Origin: Blastococcus sp. TF02A-30
GTDB taxonomy: Bacteria; Actinomycetota; Actinomycetes; Mycobacteriales; Geodermatophilaceae
Direction: 5' to 3'
Length of the DNA: 64,000 nt
Assembly (NCBI RefSeq): GCF_003319185.1
Contig: NZ_QOHJ01000003.1
Location: forward strand, 62,001 to 126,000
This document shows, piece after piece, positions 57,147 to 64,000 of the stretch. Position 1 is the stretch's first letter. Each line of letters opens with the position of its first letter. Both the position numbers and the translations under genes were made by a program. The notes beneath the pieces are model-generated. The model was given only the letters and a program-made list of their open reading frames with translations, made no database searches and had not been told where the DNA came from.

Positions 57147-57496
57147 CCGACGCCCGGCGCGTCATCCACGACACGCCGCGTGAGGCGTCTCACCCGCCCC
57201 ACCAGTCACAGCCGGAACTGACATCGGTGTGATTCGCCGGTGCGGGACACGTGCCGACCGTCACGCCCGACCGGGTGAACCGGACCGGTTTGGAACCCCG
57301 GGTTGCGGGCATCTCACTTCCTCCGGCGTGCAACAGCCCGCGCCGACCGATTGCCCGTCTCCGGTTGCATCCCGGACACATCGGCGCCGGAACCATTGCG
57401 CGGCCGTGGGCCGCACCCGTGTACTGCTGTTCGGAACCGGTCCGGAACTCTCCCGGCCTCTGGGCGGTGGTGCACGAGCGACGAAGGAGGGATGCG
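57147..57496. other. Divergent intergenic region, no gene seen
   Basis: About 350 bases between the MtrA-like box and the mannitol-dehydrogenase start. It should hold the rightward promoter and a long leader. Composition is less GC-rich than the coding flanks. I see no tRNA, no convincing riboswitch and no convincing protein-coding frame. Confidence 0.5.
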
Positions 57497-59035
57497 TTGA
57501 CCCAGGCCGAGATCCTCCCGCTCCCCGCGGCTCCGTTCCCCGCTGCCGCTCTCCCGGAGATCCGGCCCCTCACGCAGGCGACGCTCCGCTCCCACGGCGA
57601 GCAGCTCACCGTGCCCACGTACGACCGCGACGCCCTCATCCCGGCGGTCGTGCACTTCAGCGTCGGCGGCTTCCACCGCGCGCACCAGCTCCTCTACTTC
57701 GACGAGGTCGCCGAGCGGCGCATCAGCGCCGGCTGGGGCGTCGTCGGCGTCGGCCTGCACAGCCGCACCATGAAGGACGCACTGGCCCCGCAGGACCACC
57801 TCTACACCGTGGTCGAGCGCAGCCCCGACGGCGAGCGCGCCCGCGTCGTCGGCGTGATGGTCGACTACCACTTCGCGCCCGACGCCCCGGGCCGCGTCCT
57901 CGACCTGCTGACCCACCCCGACACCCGCATGGTCTCGCTGACCATCACCGGCAGCGGCTACCGGATCGCCCCGGCCACCGGCACCTTCGACGGCGACGAC
58001 GAGGACATCGCCTGGGACCTCGCGCACCCCGACCGGCCGCGCACCGTCTTCGGGTTCATCGTGGAGGCGCTCGACCGGCGCCGTCGCGCCGGGCTGCCGC
58101 CGTTCACCGTCGTGTCCTGCGACAACATGCACCGCAACGGCGACGCCGCCCGCACCGCCGTGGTCGGCTTCGCCCGCCTCCGCAACGAGGTGCTGGCTCG
58201 CTGGATCACCGACCGGGTGAGCTTCCCCAGCAGCATGGTCGACCGGATCACGCCGCACACCACGCCGGGCGAGCGCGAGGCCGTCGCCCGGCGCTACGGC
58301 GTCGACGACCGCTGGCCGGTCATCACCGAGCCGTTCTCCCAGTGGGTCATCGAGGACGACTTCTGCAACGGCCGGCCGCCGCTGGACCAGGTCGGCGTCC
58401 GCTTCGTCGCCGACGTCGGCCGCTACGAGCTGATGAAGACCCGGCTGCTCAACGCCAGCCACTGCGCCCTGGGCTACCTCGGCTCGCTGGCCGGGCTGCC
58501 CAGCCTCGACCTGGTCATGGCCGACCCCGTCTTCGCCGGCTACGCCACCCGGCTCATGGACGCCGAGGTGACCCCGCTGCTCCCGCCGCCGCCCGGCATC
58601 GACCTCGGCGACTACAAGCGGACCCTGCTGCGGCGCTTCGCCAACCCGGCGATCGCCGACGGGCTGCCGCGGCTGTGCCGGCGCGGATCGACGAAGATCC
58701 CGCACCACCTGCTGCCCTCGCTGCGCGAGGCGCTCGACCAGGACCGCCCGCACCGGCTGCTCACCCTGGCCGTGGCCGGCTGGCTCCGCTACCTGCGCGG
58801 CACCGACGAGGCCGGCCGGCCCGTGCCGGTCGACGACCCGCACGCCGAGCTGCTGCAGGGGCTGGCTCGCCAGGGCGGCACCGACCCGCGGCCGGTGCTC
58901 GGCGTCGGCTCGATCTTCGGCGACCTCGGCGAGCGGCCGGGCTTCGTCGCCGGGCTCCGCGACGCGCTCGAGCGGCTCGACCGCGATGGCGTCCGCGCCA
59001 CCGTCACCGCGGCGACCGGGGCCTCGCTCCGGTGA
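57497..59035 (+). CDS. Mannitol dehydrogenase-family polyol oxidoreductase
   Basis: Polyol-specific long-chain dehydrogenase of 512 residues, interconverting mannitol or a related polyol with the ketose using NAD(P). N-terminal VVHFSVGGFHRAHQLLYFDEV is the Rossmann glycine motif region. The catalytic signature is ELMKTRLLNASHCALGYLG (Lys-x-x-x-x-Asn-x-x-His). SCDNMHRNGDAAR also is typical. The start is TTG (TTG ACC CAG), chosen because AAGGAGGG lies at ideal spacing and no ATG or GTG in frame has one. It leads a four-gene run with HAD, CDP-glycerol-type transferase and nucleotidyltransferase genes. Confidence 0.9.
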   Translation: MTQAEILPLPAAPFPAAALPEIRPLTQATLRSHGEQLTVPTYDRDALIPAVVHFSVGGFHRAHQLLYFDEVAERRISAGWGVVGVGLHSRTMKDALAPQDHLYTVVERSPDGERARVVGVMVDYHFAPDAPGRVLDLLTHPDTRMVSLTITGSGYRIAPATGTFDGDDEDIAWDLAHPDRPRTVFGFIVEALDRRRRAGLPPFTVVSCDNMHRNGDAARTAVVGFARLRNEVLARWITDRVSFPSSMVDRITPHTTPGEREAVARRYGVDDRWPVITEPFSQWVIEDDFCNGRPPLDQVGVRFVADVGRYELMKTRLLNASHCALGYLGSLAGLPSLDLVMADPVFAGYATRLMDAEVTPLLPPPPGIDLGDYKRTLLRRFANPAIADGLPRLCRRGSTKIPHHLLPSLREALDQDRPHRLLTLAVAGWLRYLRGTDEAGRPVPVDDPHAELLQGLARQGGTDPRPVLGVGSIFGDLGERPGFVAGLRDALERLDRDGVRATVTAATGASLR

Positions 59036-59073
59036 CCGCCGTCCCCACCCCCCGACCGAAGGGAGCACCCCTG

Positions 59074-59841
59074 GTGCCGACCGTTCCGCCGACGCTCGTG
59101 GCGCAGGTGCAGCACCTGCTCTGCGACGCCGACGGCAACCTCTTCCCCTCCGAGGAGCCGGCGTTCGACGCCTCCGCGGAGGTCACGAACGCCTTCCTGG
59201 CATCGCTCGGCATCGACCGCCGGTACACGGCCTCCGAGCTGCGGCTGGCCGCCACCGGCATGAACTTCCGCTCGACCGCGCGGGCGCTGGCGGCCCAGGA
59301 GGGCGTCACCGACGTCGACCTCGAGCCCTGGGTGGCCGAGGAGCGCCGGGCGGTGACCGAGCACCTCGGGCGCACGCTCCAGCCGCACGAGCCGACGCTG
59401 GCCGCGCTGCGCCGGTTCGCCGCCGTGCTGCCGCTGTCCGCCGTGAGCTCGAGCGCGCTGGCCCGGCTGGCCGCCTGCTTCACCGCCACCGGCCTGGACG
59501 AGCTGATCCCCCCGGCGCGCCGGTTCAGCGCCGAGGACTCGCTGCCGGTGCCCACGAGCAAGCCGGACCCGGCGGTCTACGCGCACGCCTGCGCGGCGCT
59601 GGGCATCGCCCCCGAGCAGGGCCTGGCCGTGGAGGACGCCGTCGCCGGCGTGCAGTCCGCCGTCGCCGCCGGGTGCCCCGTCGTCGGCAACCTGCTGTTC
59701 GTCCTCCCCGAGGAGCGCGAGGCCCGGGCGGCCGCGCTGCTCGACGCGGGCGCGGTCACCGTCGTCGGCTCCTGGGGCGAGCTGGCCGACCTCGTCCTCC
59801 CGGCGCTCGGCGAGCTGCAGCCGGCGGGCGGTGCGCGGTGA
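59074..59841 (+). CDS. HAD-superfamily phosphatase
   Basis: Haloacid-dehalogenase-like hydrolase of about 255 residues, subclass IA. Motif I is LLCDADGNLFPSEE (nucleophile Asp, DxDG), motif II SAVSSSALAR, motif III SKPDPAVYAHA, motif IV LAVEDAVAGVQSA. It probably dephosphorylates a sugar or polyol phosphate. GTG at 59074 has a GGGAG site; GTG at 59032 overlaps the previous stop as GTGA and would add 14 residues. The end overlaps the CDP-glycerol-type gene as GTGA, so it belongs to that operon. Confidence 0.85.
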   Translation: MPTVPPTLVAQVQHLLCDADGNLFPSEEPAFDASAEVTNAFLASLGIDRRYTASELRLAATGMNFRSTARALAAQEGVTDVDLEPWVAEERRAVTEHLGRTLQPHEPTLAALRRFAAVLPLSAVSSSALARLAACFTATGLDELIPPARRFSAEDSLPVPTSKPDPAVYAHACAALGIAPEQGLAVEDAVAGVQSAVAAGCPVVGNLLFVLPEEREARAAALLDAGAVTVVGSWGELADLVLPALGELQPAGGAR

Positions 59842-60971
59842 ACATCGTCTACTCGGCCTTCCGGGGCCACTTCTCCGACAGCCCCCGGGCCATCTACGAG
59901 GCGCTGCTCGAGCGCGGCACCGACGCCACGCACACCTGGGTGGCTGCGCCGCACCTGCGGAGCACCTTCCCCGCCGACGTCACCACCGTGGAGTTCGGCG
60001 CGCCGGAGTGCATCGCCGCGCTGGAGGGCGCCGACCTCGTCGTCTCCAACGACCACATCCCGCTGGACTGGGAGAAGCGGCCGGGGACGACGTACCTGCA
60101 GACCTGGCACGGCACGATGCTCAAGCGCATCCACAACGACGTGCTGTGGGCGCCCGAGGGCCGGCTGGCCTACCTCGAGCACGACATCGCCCGCTGGGAC
60201 CTGCTGCTCTCCCCCAACTCGGTCACCACCGAGCGGCTGCGCAAGGCCTTCGGCTACGGCGGCCCGATCCACGAGACCGGCCTGCCGCGCAACGACCTGC
60301 TCAGCAGCCCGCGCCGCGAGGAGATCCGGGCGCAGGTGCGGGCGGACCTCGGCATCGAGCCCGGCCAGACGGCGGTGCTCTACACCCCGACGTGGCGCGA
60401 CGACCTGGTCTTCAACAAGACCGGCCCGCAGGACTTCGAGTTCGCCATCGACCTCGAGGAGTTCGCGGCCCGGCTCGGCGGGGACCACGTGCTGCTGCTC
60501 CGGTTGCACAACATGGTCATGGACCGGCTGGAGGTCGTCGACGGCTCGCCGGTGCGCGACGTCTGCGGCTACCCCGACATCCGCGACCTGTACCTGGCGG
60601 CCGACCTCATGGTCACCGACTACTCGTCGACGATGTTCGACTTCGCCATCACCGGCAAGCCGATGATCTTCTACACGTACGACCTGGAGTACTTCCAGAA
60701 CGAGCTGCGCGGCTTCTACTTCGACCTGGCCGAGGTCGCCCCGGGCCCGCTGGTGCGCACCAGCGAGGAGCTCATCCGGGCGATCGCCGACGTCGACGCC
60801 GGGGCCGCCGAGCACGCCGAGCGCTACGCCCGGTTCCGGGAGACGTTCACCCACCTCGAGGACGGCGCTGCGACCCAGCGCGTCCTCGACCTGATCCTGC
60901 CGGCCGCGACCGCGGCCGGTCAGCCCACCAGCACGACCCCCGAGGGAGATGATGACCGTGCGGAGCGGTGA
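59838..60971 (+). CDS. CDP-glycerol/ribitol glycerophosphotransferase-family polymerase
   Basis: Teichoic-acid-type polymerase of 377 residues that transfers polyol phosphates from CDP-polyol to a growing chain at the membrane. Family motifs: YLQTWHGTMLKRIHND (GT-B acceptor region with His), LLLSPNSVTTERLRKAFGY, VLYTPTWRDD, and VTDYSSTMFDFAITGKPMIFYTYD, the latter diagnostic of TagF/TarL proteins. There is no signal peptide; association with the membrane is peripheral. The GTG start overlaps the HAD stop; its end overlaps the nucleotidyltransferase gene by 23 bases. Confidence 0.9.
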   Translation: MNIVYSAFRGHFSDSPRAIYEALLERGTDATHTWVAAPHLRSTFPADVTTVEFGAPECIAALEGADLVVSNDHIPLDWEKRPGTTYLQTWHGTMLKRIHNDVLWAPEGRLAYLEHDIARWDLLLSPNSVTTERLRKAFGYGGPIHETGLPRNDLLSSPRREEIRAQVRADLGIEPGQTAVLYTPTWRDDLVFNKTGPQDFEFAIDLEEFAARLGGDHVLLLRLHNMVMDRLEVVDGSPVRDVCGYPDIRDLYLAADLMVTDYSSTMFDFAITGKPMIFYTYDLEYFQNELRGFYFDLAEVAPGPLVRTSEELIRAIADVDAGAAEHAERYARFRETFTHLEDGAATQRVLDLILPAATAAGQPTSTTPEGDDDRAER

Positions 60972-61782
60972 CCGACTGATCAACCCCGTCCGGCGAGGAA
61001 CCACCTCCCTGTCCTCCCGCGCCGCGGCCCTGCGCTCGGCGCAACCGCAGGTGCAGGTCGTCATCCTGGCCGCCGGCATGGGCACGCGGCTGGGCCGGCG
61101 CGACCCCAAGTGCCTCACCCCGCTGCGCGACGGGCGGACCATCCTGCAGCGGCAGGTGGACAACCTGCGGCTGGTGCTCGGCGAGGACGTCAGCATCACC
61201 GCGGTCGTCGGCTACCGCAGCAAGCGGATCATGAAGGCCGCCTCGGACCTGCTGTTCGCCTACAACCCGGACTTCGCCGAGACCAACACCTCGAAGAGCC
61301 TGCTGCGCGGCCTGCGCTCCACCCGCGAGGGCGGGGTGCTCTGGCTCAACGGCGACGTCGTCTTCGACCCGGCCGTCATCGAGCTGGCGCTGCCCTCGCT
61401 CGCGGCCGACGAGAGCTTCGTCTGCGTGGACACGAGCACCGTGGCCGACGAGGAGGTCAAGTACACCCTCGACGGCGACGGCTACGTGCGGGAGCTGTCC
61501 AAGACCGTCGTCGGCGGGCTCGGGGAGGCCGTGGGCATCAACTACGTCTCCGCCGACGACAAGGCCACGCTCATCGAGCACCTGGCCGGCTGCGACGCCC
61601 AGGACTACTTCGAGCGCGGCATCGAGACCGCGATCGAGACCGAGGGGCTGCGGGTCCGCCCGCTCGACATCTCGGAGTTCAACGCGGTCGAGGTCGACTT
61701 CGAGACCGACCTGGCCCGGGCGAACTCGCTGTTCCCGGCGCCGCTGAACACCGTCGCGGACCTGACCGCCGAGGTCGGCTGA
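60949..61782 (+). CDS. Sugar/polyol-phosphate nucleotidyltransferase
   Basis: NTP-transferase of about 275 residues, making a nucleotide-activated sugar or polyol. Signature VVILAAGMGTRLGRRDPKCLTPL has the Gly-rich NTP loop and Lys; LWLNGDVVFDP contains the metal Asp; AVEVDFETDLARAN ends with the second metal Asp. This layout resembles LicC/phosphocholine- or CDP-type transferases. ATG at 60949, ATG 60952 and GTG 60958 are all in frame after GAGGGAG; spacing favours the last. It probably supplies the activated donor for the polymerase it overlaps. Confidence 0.88.
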   Translation: MMTVRSGDRLINPVRRGTTSLSSRAAALRSAQPQVQVVILAAGMGTRLGRRDPKCLTPLRDGRTILQRQVDNLRLVLGEDVSITAVVGYRSKRIMKAASDLLFAYNPDFAETNTSKSLLRGLRSTREGGVLWLNGDVVFDPAVIELALPSLAADESFVCVDTSTVADEEVKYTLDGDGYVRELSKTVVGGLGEAVGINYVSADDKATLIEHLAGCDAQDYFERGIETAIETEGLRVRPLDISEFNAVEVDFETDLARANSLFPAPLNTVADLTAEVG

Positions 61783-61788
61783 CCCCCG

Positions 61789-61823
61789 CCGCGGCCGGCC
61801 GGGGAGCTCCCGGCCGGCCGCGG
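61789..61823. terminator. Bidirectional terminator
   Basis: A perfect 15-bp stem (CCGCGGCCGGCCGGG with CCCGGCCGGCCGCGG) lies between the convergent nucleotidyltransferase and SCO1 genes. Confidence 0.8.
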
Positions 61824-61824
61824 A

Positions 61825-62493
61825 TCAGGCCCCGGCGACCTTGCGCAGGTCGCTGGCGATGTCGCTCGCGGTGTTGCCCGTGTCGAAGGCGACGTCGGCC
61901 TCGTCGTCCGCTCCGTACAGCAGCAGCAACGTCGAGTGCAGCCGCCCGTCGTCCTCCGCCTGCGGGACCCCGGCCGCCAGCTGCGCCTGCACGACCTCGT
62001 CCTCGGTCCCGGTGAGCCCGACGAACCCGACCGGCAGGTCGGCGTCGAACCGGCCCAGGTACTCCCCCAGCACCTCCGGGGTGTCGGTGCCCGGATCGGT
62101 CGTCACGAAGACGAGCTGCACCTGCTCGGCGATCGCCGGGTCGACGGTGCGCAGCGCGACGGCGACGTCGGCCATCGTCGTCGGGCAGACGTCGGGGCAC
62201 TCGGTGTAGCCGAAGAACAGCAGCGTCGGCCGCCCGGCGGTGGCCGCCCGGAAGTCGTACGGCGCGCCCGTGGTGTCGGTGAGGGTGAACGACGGCCGCC
62301 GGTAGGGCTCGGCGAGGTCGAGGCCGGCGTAGTCGTCCTGCGGCCCCTCCACGTCGGCGACGCCGCCGGAGTGGTCGTGCCCCCCGTCGGCGTCGGCGCC
62401 GGAGGAGCCGCCGCAGCCGGAGAGCACCAGCCCCGCCGCGAGGGCGAGTGCGGGCAGGGCCGGGCGCAGGCGGGTGCGGTGGACTCGGCTCAC
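61825..62493 (-). CDS. SCO1/SenC-family copper chaperone lipoprotein
   Basis: Extracytoplasmic lipoprotein of 222 residues that delivers copper to the CuA centre of cytochrome oxidase. Lipobox VLSGC, then an acidic His-containing linker (GGHDHSGG). The thioredoxin-like domain has the copper CxxxC motif YTECPDVCPTTM and the third ligand His in GRLHSTLLLLYG. GTG overlaps the stop of the YcnI-like gene as GTGA. It is last in a leftward copper operon; ctaD and ctaG in this window are its logical partners. Confidence 0.93.
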   Translation of the reverse strand: MSRVHRTRLRPALPALALAAGLVLSGCGGSSGADADGGHDHSGGVADVEGPQDDYAGLDLAEPYRRPSFTLTDTTGAPYDFRAATAGRPTLLFFGYTECPDVCPTTMADVAVALRTVDPAIAEQVQLVFVTTDPGTDTPEVLGEYLGRFDADLPVGFVGLTGTEDEVVQAQLAAGVPQAEDDGRLHSTLLLLYGADDEADVAFDTGNTASDIASDLRKVAGA

Positions 62494-63215
62494 GGAGCCA
62501 CGGTACGACGGCGCGCGCTCCAGCCCAGGCCGAGACCGGCCAGGCCGGCGACCAGGCCGGCGATCGCCACGACCAGCGCCGCGGTGGCGGTGCGCGACCC
62601 GCCGTCGTCCTCGGCGGCGGCCGGCTCGGCCTGCGCCGCTGGCGCGTCGGCCGCGGGCGCGTCGGCTGCGGCCGCGGTCAGCGACAGCACCGGCGCCGGG
62701 CGCTCTGGCTCGGCCTGCCCGTCGACGGTCGGCTCGATCCAGGCCGACTCGCTACCGTCGCTGTAGGTCTGGACGGCGGGGAAGGTCAGCTGCTCGACGT
62801 CCTCCGGGAAGGCGCCCCCGGACAGCGCGAACTCCTGGAACTCCCCCGGCGCGATGCCACCGCCCTCGTCGGCCCGGAACTCGACGACCGACACGTACTC
62901 GGTGATCTCGCTGCCGTGCGCCTCCAGCGGCTCGTCCAGCTGCGCGGTGGTGAGGGTGACCGTCCACCCCGGCACCGGCTGCGCCCGCAGCGACGCCAGC
63001 GCCGACTCCTCGGGCACCTGGATCCGCAGCGCGACCGTGCTGGCCGTGTCGCTCTCGTTGGGCACCCGGAACGTCAGCTTCCCGTAGCCGCCGGGCGCCG
63101 CGTCGGTGCTCGACACGGTGACGTGCGCCGAGGCGATCGCCGGGGTGGCGACGACCGCCAGCACGGCCGAGGTCAGGACGACGGCGACCCGGGAGCGGGC
63201 GCGGGACGGGGACAT
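62490..63215 (-). CDS. YcnI-like copper-binding membrane protein (DUF1775)
   Basis: Exported protein of 241 residues. The signal peptide ends ATPAIASA, leaving His as residue 1 of the mature protein (HVTVSS), the copper-binding N-terminus of YcnI domains. The DUF1775 domain covers GGYGKLTFRVPNESDTASTV and VPGWTVTLTTAQL. A disordered Ala/Pro linker and one C-terminal helix (about residues 205-230) anchor it. ATG follows GAGGAG. It lies between CopC/CopD-like and SCO1 genes in a copper operon. Confidence 0.92.
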   Translation of the reverse strand: MSPSRARSRVAVVLTSAVLAVVATPAIASAHVTVSSTDAAPGGYGKLTFRVPNESDTASTVALRIQVPEESALASLRAQPVPGWTVTLTTAQLDEPLEAHGSEITEYVSVVEFRADEGGGIAPGEFQEFALSGGAFPEDVEQLTFPAVQTYSDGSESAWIEPTVDGQAEPERPAPVLSLTAAAADAPAADAPAAQAEPAAAEDDGGSRTATAALVVAIAGLVAGLAGLGLGWSARRRTVAP

Positions 63216-63246
63216 GGATCTCCTCTTCGGGGGTGGACGCGCGCGG

Positions 63247-64000
63247 TCAGCGCACGGGGAACGTGGTGGACGCCGTGGTGGCGGTGAAGTCGTCGAGCCG
63301 GACGGTGACGGTGAGGGTCCAGGTGCCGGCACCGGGCACGGTCATCGGCTCGGCCGTGTAGTGGCCCGGGCCGGCGGGCGCGAGCCGCACGTCGAGCGGG
63401 CCGATCTCCTGCTGCTCCTCCGTGAGCGCGACGCGGATCTGCTCGGGCTGGGTGGCCCGCCCGTCCTCGTCGAACAGGTAGACGTGCAGCGTGTTGTCGC
63501 CGGCCCGGGCGGGGTCGACCGAGATCTGCACGGTCCCCGCCTCCCCGCCGCTGCCCTGCAGCGCGAGGACGGCGTCGACCGGCTCCGCCTGGGTGGCGCG
63601 CGCCGGTGGGGTACCGACCAGGACGGCGGAGACGACGACGATCGCCGCGCCGAGCACCGCCTCGACGACGACGGAGCGGCGCAGCGACGGCAGGTGCTCC
63701 GCGGCGTTCTCCGCCTGCACCCGGTCGCGGGTGGCCACCGGCTCCTCCACCCGCTCCTCCACCGGCCCGCCGCCGCCGGCCGCGGCGAAGGCGTGCGCGG
63801 TCACCCGACTGCGGTTGCCCGCGCGCGGCCGGCGCACGCCGAGCCGCTGCTGCACCCACACCCGCGAGATCCCGGCGGCGCCCAGCACCACGAGGAAGAA
63901 GGTCAGCTTGGCCATGAGCAGCCGGCCGTAGACGGTGTCCACCAGCCCGGTCGGCGAGCCGACCTCGCGCACCGACTGGACGATCCCGCTCACCACCAGC
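63247..64000 (-). CDS. CopD/CopC-like copper resistance protein (5' end beyond window)
   Basis: C-terminal 250 residues of a longer membrane protein; the frame stays open to the right edge. The first part ends a CopD-like helix set (YGRLLMAKLTFFLVVLGAAG, then RRSVVVEAVLGAAIVVVSAVLVG), with a disordered cytoplasmic loop between. The last 110 residues form a YtkA/CopC-like beta domain (HVYLFDEDGRA, APAGPGHYTAEPMTVPGAGTW). CopC-CopD fusions import copper across the membrane. It precedes the YcnI-like gene by 31 bases, so it belongs to the same operon. Confidence 0.88.
   Translation of the reverse strand, partial: LVVSGIVQSVREVGSPTGLVDTVYGRLLMAKLTFFLVVLGAAGISRVWVQQRLGVRRPRAGNRSRVTAHAFAAAGGGGPVEERVEEPVATRDRVQAENAAEHLPSLRRSVVVEAVLGAAIVVVSAVLVGTPPARATQAEPVDAVLALQGSGGEAGTVQISVDPARAGDNTLHVYLFDEDGRATQPEQIRVALTEEQQEIGPLDVRLAPAGPGHYTAEPMTVPGAGTWTLTVTVRLDDFTATTASTTFPVR

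Overview
The window is high-GC (by eye above 70%) actinobacterial chromosome. Starts are often GTG (once TTG), neighbouring genes commonly overlap as GTGA or ATGA, and the gene content is actinobacterial: 13E12-type HNH protein, DtxR/IdeR iron boxes, Ddn-like deazaflavin reductase, SIMPL protein, DUF3618/holin-like stress operon and copper-linked oxidase assembly. A free-living, desiccation- and stress-tolerant actinobacterium of the Geodermatophilaceae type (Blastococcus, Modestobacter, Geodermatophilus) is my inference. I see no prophage, IS element or CRISPR array. All gene calls come from reading translations and motifs; no database search was run.

Layout. 1-6.8 kb: cytochrome oxidase subunit I (cut by the window edge), an RlmA-like rRNA methyltransferase and a phosphoesterase in one leftward run, a DHA2 drug pump, oxidase assembly protein CtaG and a cation diffusion facilitator. 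6.9-8.6 kb: a membrane-anchored M23 peptidase with a long Ala/Lys/Pro-rich cytoplasmic tail. 8.9-16.9 kb: metabolic and transport genes, with a 33-bp palindrome between a TetR-containing operon and a PLP enzyme. 17-26.3 kb: ABC-F ATPase, small conserved proteins, AlkZ-like protein, a lipoprotein plus glutathionylspermidine-synthase-like pair, and a SIMPL/metallopeptidase/enoyl-CoA hydratase operon.

26.4-39.1 kb is the most interesting part. A SigF/SigB-type promoter precedes three envelope-stress genes. Next comes a receiver/histidine-kinase pair, then a TasA-like matrix protein with a dedicated SipW-type signal peptidase and a second secreted protein, ending in a receiver-Hpt protein that has lost both phospho-acceptor residues. 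An OmpR-type regulator stands divergent to a five-gene overlapping operon: receiver fused to PIG-L deacetylase, ATP-grasp ligase, PHP hydrolase, processive GT2 glycosyltransferase and a small membrane protein. I read this as a signal-controlled matrix/envelope island. The last operon is the best candidate here for an undescribed system.

39.1-46.1 kb: methyltransferase, HNH protein, PEP-mutase-like enzyme, and an iron block (Bfd, bacterioferritin, ferric-siderophore binding protein, siderophore-interacting reductase) with two iron boxes, then a MerR regulator. 46.2-49.8 kb: a three-gene membrane/cupredoxin operon of uncertain function, plausibly copper-related. 50-57 kb: gluconokinase, hydrolase, a large cyclase-ATPase-TPR regulator, tRNA-Ala(GGC), AraC/VOC pair and a second M23 peptidase whose upstream region shares a direct-repeat motif with the first. 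57.5-61.8 kb: mannitol-dehydrogenase-like enzyme, HAD phosphatase, CDP-glycerol-type polymerase and nucleotidyltransferase, suggesting polyol-phosphate wall polymer synthesis. 61.8-64 kb: SCO1, YcnI-like and CopC/CopD-like copper proteins, which link back to the oxidase genes at the other end.
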